Source of the DNA: Microbacteriaceae bacterium UBA1487
GTDB taxonomy: Bacteria > Actinomycetota > Actinomycetes > Actinomycetales > Microbacteriaceae
NCBI GenBank assembly: GCA_002325245.1
Contig: DCRR01000013.1
Coordinates: 45,351 to 79,843, forward strand
Length of the DNA stretch: 34,493 nucleotides
Direction of reading: 5' to 3'
The notes under the pieces: generated by a model
The model's input: the letters and a program-made list of their open reading frames with translations, nothing else
Told to the model about the DNA's origin: nothing
The model's database searches: none
Shown here: one piece after another, positions 31,103 through 34,493 of the stretch
Position numbering within the stretch: the stretch's first letter is position 1
Layout: every line of letters begins with the position of its first letter
Made by a program: the position numbers and the translations under genes

Positions 31103-31201
31103 TCAGTTCCGGTCCGAACAGTGCACGACCGGGCGGATGCTCCGCCGTATTCCGAGCATCGCGCGCGCATCCATGGTGAGGATGTTGCGTGAGTTCGGCA
31201 T
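31103..31201 (-). CDS. Small protein, 32 aa, unrecognised
   Basis: Reads MPNSRNILTMDARAMLGI then RRSIRPVVHCSDRN and a TGA stop: a basic peptide with one Cys and one His and no membrane segment. The evidence for a real gene is a well-placed AGGAGA five nt before ATG 31201, a -10-like TATTCT at 31241-31236, G or C in the third position of 27 of 32 codons, and an intrinsic terminator that starts two nt after the stop. It is isolated, between the NlpC/P60 gene and the HNH gene on the same strand. It could be a functional small protein or a leader peptide of a regulated transcript. I do not recognise its family. Confidence 0.6.
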   Translation of the reverse strand: MPNSRNILTMDARAMLGIRRSIRPVVHCSDRN

Positions 31202-31235
31202 CGGCTCTCCTGAGATCCGTTGGTTCAAGGCCTTC

Positions 31236-31241
31236 AGAATA
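31236..31241 (-). promoter_or_regulatory. Candidate -10 box of the 32-codon gene
   Basis: TATTCT on the minus strand, about 34 nt before the ATG. No good -35 sequence lies 16-18 nt upstream. With this -10 the leader would be about 28 nt, including the AGGAGA ribosome site. Confidence 0.4.
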
Positions 31242-31302
31242 GCCGACGGCCGCTGAACACCTGGCGAACGACGCGTTGCGCGTCAGCGCCACCTCGCCCG
31301 GC

Positions 31303-31950
31303 TCAGTACCGGACGAAGTAGTGGTTGCTCGAATAGATCGCCCGCGCCTGGACGGTCTTTCCGGCGTACGGGGCGTCGATCATCTGACCGTTGCCGAGGT
31401 AGATGCCGATATGGCTGCCGCCATCGAGCACGACGAGGTCGCCCGGCTGCGCCGCCGACGCGGCGATCCGGGTGCCGCCGTAGGCCTGCGAGACCGAGCC
31501 GTGCGGCAGCGAGATGCCGACCTGCGCGTAGACGTACATCGTGAAGCCGGAGCAGTCGAAGCCGGCGGGCGTCGAGCCGCCGTACACGTAGGGCACGCCC
31601 TGGTACTGCATCGCGATCGAGACGATGGCGCCCAGGTCGGCGCTGGCCGCACCCGGATTGCTGACACCGACCGAAGCGGCGGCCGCGGCGGCGGCAGCGG
31701 CTTCTGCGGCGCGGATCTCGGCGAGCTCGGACTCGGTGGTCGCCGAGATCTCGGAGCGCTCGATGGGAAGCTCGGCGACCGTGCTGTCGACGCGGAACGA
31801 CTGCACCGCGGCGGCCACGGTCTCCGCGGTGGCCGCGTCGACCTCCGCCTCCGGGTCGTCGGGCAGGGCGGCGTAGGCGGGAAGGGCGAGCGTGCCGAAC
31901 AGGCCGGGCATGATCAGGGATACGGCAGCAAGACGAAGGGGTAGAGCCAC
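31303..31950 (-). CDS. Secreted NlpC/P60 (C40) peptidoglycan endopeptidase
   Basis: A 215-residue exported enzyme that probably cuts peptidoglycan stem peptides. A signal peptide ends near ALPAYA. An Ala/Glu-rich linker follows, then the NlpC/P60 domain from IVSIAMQYQGVPYVYGGSTP: catalytic Cys in FDCSGF, QPGDLVVLDGGSHIGIYLG with the catalytic His, and IDAPYAGKTVQ with the third site. The start is uncertain: GTG 31950 has GGAGATC seven nt upstream, while an upstream TTG at 31971 would add MRRRRSP, a better signal n-region, but has no ribosome site and lies inside a leader inverted repeat. The 5' leader is structured (31964-32038). Confidence 0.9.
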   Translation of the reverse strand: MALPLRLAAVSLIMPGLFGTLALPAYAALPDDPEAEVDAATAETVAAAVQSFRVDSTVAELPIERSEISATTESELAEIRAAEAAAAAAAAASVGVSNPGAASADLGAIVSIAMQYQGVPYVYGGSTPAGFDCSGFTMYVYAQVGISLPHGSVSQAYGGTRIAASAAQPGDLVVLDGGSHIGIYLGNGQMIDAPYAGKTVQARAIYSSNHYFVRY

Positions 31951-31963
31951 GGGAGATCTCCGG

Positions 31964-32038
31964 CGCCTCAACCGCTGCTGAGGGCGGTTCCATCCTGAAC
32001 TGGATCAGGTGCGCGAGCTCAGAGATGGGGTTGAGGCG
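31964..32038 (-). promoter_or_regulatory. Structured 5' leader of the NlpC/P60 gene
   Basis: GGTTGAGGCG (32029-32038) and CGCCTCAACC (31964-31973) form a perfect 10-bp closing stem around 55 nt on the minus-strand transcript. Inside, CCTGA-N6-TCAGG makes a small hairpin. The downstream arm can alternatively pair its GCGGTT with AACCGC, eight nt away. It resembles a riboswitch-like or attenuating leader, but it does not match the c-di-AMP (ydaO) or other classes I can recall. Confidence 0.5.
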
Positions 32039-32171
32039 TCTGGCTCACGGTGCATCACCGAGGGGGGAGGTGGCGATGCGACTCCGCGACACTTCGTCCG
32101 GGGCGCCTGAGATCACGACCCGATAACGGCTGATCCGGGCTATTCCCAGCAACACCCAGCCGACTCACATG

Positions 32172-32864
32172 TCAGCTGGCGATGTAGATATGCAGCGCGA
32201 CCTCGCGCGGCAGCTCGAGCCCGTCGCCCACCGCGGGCGCCTCGATCGCGATGTACGAGTCGGCGCGCGTGAGCGTCACCGCAGCCCCCGGAACGATGCC
32301 CGCGGCGTGCAGCTGCGCCAGCAGTTCGGGCTCGAACTGCACCGGCTCGCCGAGTCGGCGGATGACGCCCGAGACCGCGGCGTCCGTGTCGGCGACCGCC
32401 TCGACGATGCTCGTGACCCCTTCCAGGAAGCGCCCGGCCGGGGTGTCGCCCAGCTCGTCGAGGGCCGGAATCGGGTTGCCGTACGGCGACTCCGTGGGGT
32501 GGTCGAGGATCTCGAGCAGGCGACGCTCGACCTGCTCGCTCATCACGTGCTCCCAGCGACAGGCCTCGTCGTGAACGTACGCCCAGTCCAGGCCGATCAC
32601 GTCGGCCAGCAGGCGCTCCGCGAGGCGGTGCTTGCGCATCACGTGCAGGGCGCGGGTGCGACCGGTCGGGGTCAGCTCCAGGTGGCGATCGCCTTCGACG
32701 CGCACAAGCCCGTCGCGCTCCATGCGCGCGATCGTCTGCGACACGGTCGGGCCGGAGTGCCCCAGACGCTCCGAGATGCGGGCCCGCAGCGGCACGATCG
32801 CCTCTTCTTCGAGGTCGAGGATGGTCCGCAGATACATCTCCGTCGTGTCGACAAGATCTGTCAC
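32172..32864 (-). CDS. IdeR/DtxR-family iron-dependent transcriptional repressor
   Basis: A 230-residue Fe(II)-responsive repressor. The winged helix-turn-helix covers about residues 5-65 (LVDTTEMYLRTILDLEEE, GPTVSQTIARMERDGL). All metal ligands appear at the canonical numbers: His79, Glu83 and His98 (site 1), and Met10, Cys102, Glu105 and His106 (site 2). Cys102 favours the iron-type IdeR/DtxR over MntR. An SH3/FeoA-like C-terminal domain follows (TLTRADSYIAIEA). GTG 32864 has AGGAGGA five nt upstream. A 19-bp iron-box-like sequence covers its -10, so it probably represses itself. Confidence 0.94.
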   Translation of the reverse strand: MTDLVDTTEMYLRTILDLEEEAIVPLRARISERLGHSGPTVSQTIARMERDGLVRVEGDRHLELTPTGRTRALHVMRKHRLAERLLADVIGLDWAYVHDEACRWEHVMSEQVERRLLEILDHPTESPYGNPIPALDELGDTPAGRFLEGVTSIVEAVADTDAAVSGVIRRLGEPVQFEPELLAQLHAAGIVPGAAVTLTRADSYIAIEAPAVGDGLELPREVALHIYIAS

Positions 32865-32893
32865 GGCGTCCTCCTGAATGTCGCGCGGGCGTC

Positions 32894-32912
32894 GCAGGCC
32901 AGCCTAGCCTCA
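32894..32912. promoter_or_regulatory. IdeR/DtxR-type iron box
   Basis: This 19-bp site matches the DtxR/IdeR consensus (TTAGGTTAGSCTAACCTAA) at 13 of 19 positions, including the central AGCCTA. On the minus strand TAGGCT (32906-32901) inside it is a likely -10 for the regulator gene. It lies between the regulator start (32864) and serC (32985), so it could affect either gene. Confidence 0.55.
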
Positions 32913-32984
32913 CCTCGCCCCGCTCTCCGGCTCTCTCGCCCCCCGGCACGTCGCGCATCGGGCGCCGGGCCGTAGACTCGACGC

Positions 32985-34112
32985 ATGCCTGGCACGACGA
33001 TTCCCGCCGAACTCCTGCCCGCCGACGGGCGGTTCGGCTGCGGCCCCTCGAAGGTGCGCCCCGAACAGCTCGCCCACCTCACCGCGCACGCCGACATCCT
33101 CGGCACCTCGCACCGGCAGGCACCCGTCAAGGACCTCGTCGGACGTGTCCGCACCGGCGTCGCCGACCTGTTCCGCCTGCCCGAGGGCTACGAAGTGCTG
33201 CTCGGCAACGGCGGCTCGACCGCCTTCTGGGACTCCGCCGTGTTCTCGCTCATCGCACAGCGCAGCGAGCACCTCAGCTTCGGCGAGTTCGGCGCCAAGT
33301 TCGCCGCCGCCTCGAAGGCCGCGCCGTTCCTCGACGCACCCCACGTGCTGACCGCCGCCGGCGGCTCGCGCAGCGAGCTCGAGATCGTCGACGGGGTCGA
33401 CGTCTATGCCTGGCCGCACAACGAGACGTCGACCGGCGTGATGGCTCCGGTCCGTCGCGCCGCGGCCGACGCGGGCGCGCTCACCGTCATCGACGCGACG
33501 AGCGCCGCGGGCGGCGTCGACGTCGACCTGAGCGAGACCGATGTCTACTACTTCGCCCCGCAGAAGAACTTCGCGAGCGACGGCGGCCTGTGGTTCGCCG
33601 TGGTCTCCCCCGCCGCGATCGAGCGGACCGAGACGATCGCCGCCTCCGAGCGCTGGATTCCCGAGTTCCTGAGCCTCAAGAACGCGGTCGACAACTCGCG
33701 CCTCAACCAGACTCTCAACACGCCCGCGCTGTCGACGCTCCTGATGATGGAGTCGCAGCTCGACTGGATGAACGCCAGCGGCGGCCTCGCCTGGGCCGAC
33801 GCGCGCACCCGCGAATCCTCGGGAGTGCTCTACGACTGGGCCGCGGCGTCGAGCGTCGCCACCCCGTTCGTCGAGAACCCCGACCACCGTTCGCAGGTGG
33901 TGGTCACAATCGACTTCGACGACGCGATCGACGCCGCCGCCATCGCGAAGACGCTCCGCGCGAACGGCATCGTCGACACCGAGCCCTACCGCAAGCTCGG
34001 ACGCAACCAGCTGCGCATCGCCACCTTCACCGCGATCGACCCCGACGACGTGCGCACGCTCACGCGCGCGATCGACTGGGTCATCGACAACGTCGACGTC
34101 GCAGCCAAGTAG
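32985..34112 (+). CDS. serC: Phosphoserine aminotransferase
   Basis: Transfers the amino group from glutamate to 3-phosphohydroxypyruvate in serine synthesis, using pyridoxal phosphate. The 375-residue protein is the actinobacterial type: LPADGRFGCGPSKVRPEQ at the N-terminus, LGTSHRQAPVK, LLGNGGSTAFWD, VIDATSAAGGVDVD, and YYFAPQKNFASDGG with the PLP lysine Lys194. Length and motifs are normal. TAGACT at 32973-32978 lies six nt before ATG 32985 and no ribosome site is seen, so the mRNA is probably leaderless. The DUF2530 gene follows nine nt downstream. Confidence 0.95.
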   Translation: MPGTTIPAELLPADGRFGCGPSKVRPEQLAHLTAHADILGTSHRQAPVKDLVGRVRTGVADLFRLPEGYEVLLGNGGSTAFWDSAVFSLIAQRSEHLSFGEFGAKFAAASKAAPFLDAPHVLTAAGGSRSELEIVDGVDVYAWPHNETSTGVMAPVRRAAADAGALTVIDATSAAGGVDVDLSETDVYYFAPQKNFASDGGLWFAVVSPAAIERTETIAASERWIPEFLSLKNAVDNSRLNQTLNTPALSTLLMMESQLDWMNASGGLAWADARTRESSGVLYDWAAASSVATPFVENPDHRSQVVVTIDFDDAIDAAAIAKTLRANGIVDTEPYRKLGRNQLRIATFTAIDPDDVRTLTRAIDWVIDNVDVAAK

Positions 34113-34121
34113 GAGAATCCG

Positions 34122-34355
34122 ATGCGGCTGTGGATCCCCGAGGACGAGCGTCGTCCGACGCCGCCGCCCGTCGAGACCGACGACCGCACGCCGATCCTCG
34201 TCGGCCTAGGCCTCTGGCTTCTGGCCACCCTGGGGCTTCTGAGCGCGCTTCCGGCGCTGACGGCGAGCGGGAACGGCGACTGGCTCTGGATCGGCGTCTG
34301 CGGACTCGGCATCGGCCTGGTCCTGCTGGCCTACACCCTCATCCGCCGCCGCTGA
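34122..34355 (+). CDS. DUF2530 small membrane protein
   Basis: A 77-residue protein: a short N-terminal soluble part (RRPTPPPVETDDRTPILVG), two membrane helices (about residues 27-46 and 54-73) and a terminal IRRR. The layout and the segment WIGVCGLGIGLVLLAY fit DUF2530. Function unknown. AGGAG lies between the serC stop and ATG 34122, so it is co-transcribed with serC. It uses one rare CTA leucine codon (34206-34208), which creates the stop of the opposite-strand reading frame. Confidence 0.8.
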   Translation: MRLWIPEDERRPTPPPVETDDRTPILVGLGLWLLATLGLLSALPALTASGNGDWLWIGVCGLGIGLVLLAYTLIRRR

Positions 34356-34493
34356 GTCCTCGTCGGGCTCGAAGTCGATGAGCTCGCGCAGGTCGACGCC
34401 CGGCTTGTCGAGTTCGTCGACATCGTCGAGGTCGTCGTCGACGTCGTCGGCGTCGCCATCGGATGCGCTCTCGGCATTCGCCTCCGCCGCGGC
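34206..34493 (-). CDS. C-terminal end of a gene that extends beyond the window (acidic protein)
   Basis: A minus-strand frame stays open from the right edge to TAG at 34208-34206, giving 95 residues with no start in view. The part at 34356-34493 is a strongly acidic Asp/Glu/Val segment (DADDVDDDLDDVDELDKPGV, then DLRELIDFEPDED). The last 50 residues lie antisense to the DUF2530 gene and are basic/glutamine-rich. From memory of gene order a DUF3027 protein often follows DUF2530 in this family of bacteria, and an acidic C-terminus would fit, but this is only inference. Confidence 0.5.
   Translation of the reverse strand, partial: AAAEANAESASDGDADDVDDDLDDVDELDKPGVDLRELIDFEPDEDSAAADEGVGQQDQADAESADADPEPVAVPARRQRRKRAQKPQGGQKPEA

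Noticed and set aside
31964..32038. TPP riboswitch or c-di-AMP (ydaO) riboswitch in the NlpC/P60 leader
   Set aside because: The phrase ACCTGATCCAGTT recalls the TPP element, but the conserved GGGGUGC, GCGUAGGGA and second helix are missing; ydaO core sequences are also missing.

Overview
The window is very GC-rich, densely coding DNA from an actinobacterium, most probably a member of the Microbacteriaceae (order Micrococcales). The basis is strong G/C third positions, many GTG starts, TANNNT -10 boxes, an IdeR/DtxR-type iron regulator with its exact metal ligands, the mycobacterial-type SerC, DUF2530, DUF6153 and DUF305 proteins, and the gene order 5-formyl-THF cyclo-ligase / FmdB / MscL opposite GalU / acetyltransferase. 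I see no insertion sequence, phage gene, CRISPR array or rRNA. Most of the window is chromosomal core, with a copper-handling island in the middle.

Layout. 1-1.65 kb: end of an unknown gene, a small conserved protein, and an MDR-family oxidoreductase whose promoter carries two copies of one palindrome. 1.8-4.7 kb: tRNA-Ala(CGC) and a P2-like P-type ATPase with altered ion-site residues. 4.7-8.7 kb: a membrane/coiled-coil protein, GNAT acetyltransferase and galU on the minus strand, facing a folate cyclo-ligase-fmdB-mscL operon. 8.7-14.1 kb: a 72-residue protein, a 1242-residue helicase-like/nuclease-like protein with a degenerate Walker A motif, and a divergent membrane-anchored coiled-coil protein. 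14.1-17.4 kb: a cysteine-free HesB-like protein, a GyrI-like protein, and a DUF4956 membrane protein with a Cthe_2159-type lipoprotein.

17.5-24.5 kb is the copper island. Plus-strand genes encode DUF6153, a DUF305 lipoprotein and an F510_1955-family lipoprotein. Minus-strand genes encode a CopB-type ATPase and CsoR, plus a SHOCT membrane protein and a Tat-exported multicopper oxidase. A DUF2200 gene sits between the minus-strand pairs. The ATPase-csoR promoter has a CsoR-like operator between and over its -35 and -10 boxes. Together the products would sense Cu(I), export it, and oxidise or bind it outside the membrane.

24.6-28.2 kb: a two-gene ABC exporter divergent from an HSL-type hydrolase. 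28.2-31.3 kb: a peroxiredoxin-like protein, tRNA-Arg(CCT), a DUF1801 protein, a CHAP-domain secreted protein, an HNH endonuclease and a previously unlisted 32-codon gene with its own ribosome site and terminator. 31.3-34.5 kb: an NlpC/P60 secreted hydrolase with a structured leader, an IdeR/DtxR regulator with an iron box over its own promoter, serC, a DUF2530 protein, and the end of a minus-strand gene that runs off the window.

The points most worth a second look are the 32-residue gene, the shared N-terminal module of the CHAP and NlpC/P60 proteins, the helicase with a lost Walker lysine, the P2 ATPase with lost calcium ligands, the double-palindrome promoter, and a recurring TANNNT-N6-ATG arrangement that predicts leaderless mRNAs. 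I did not find a clear new multi-gene system; the novelty is in single genes and regulatory sites.
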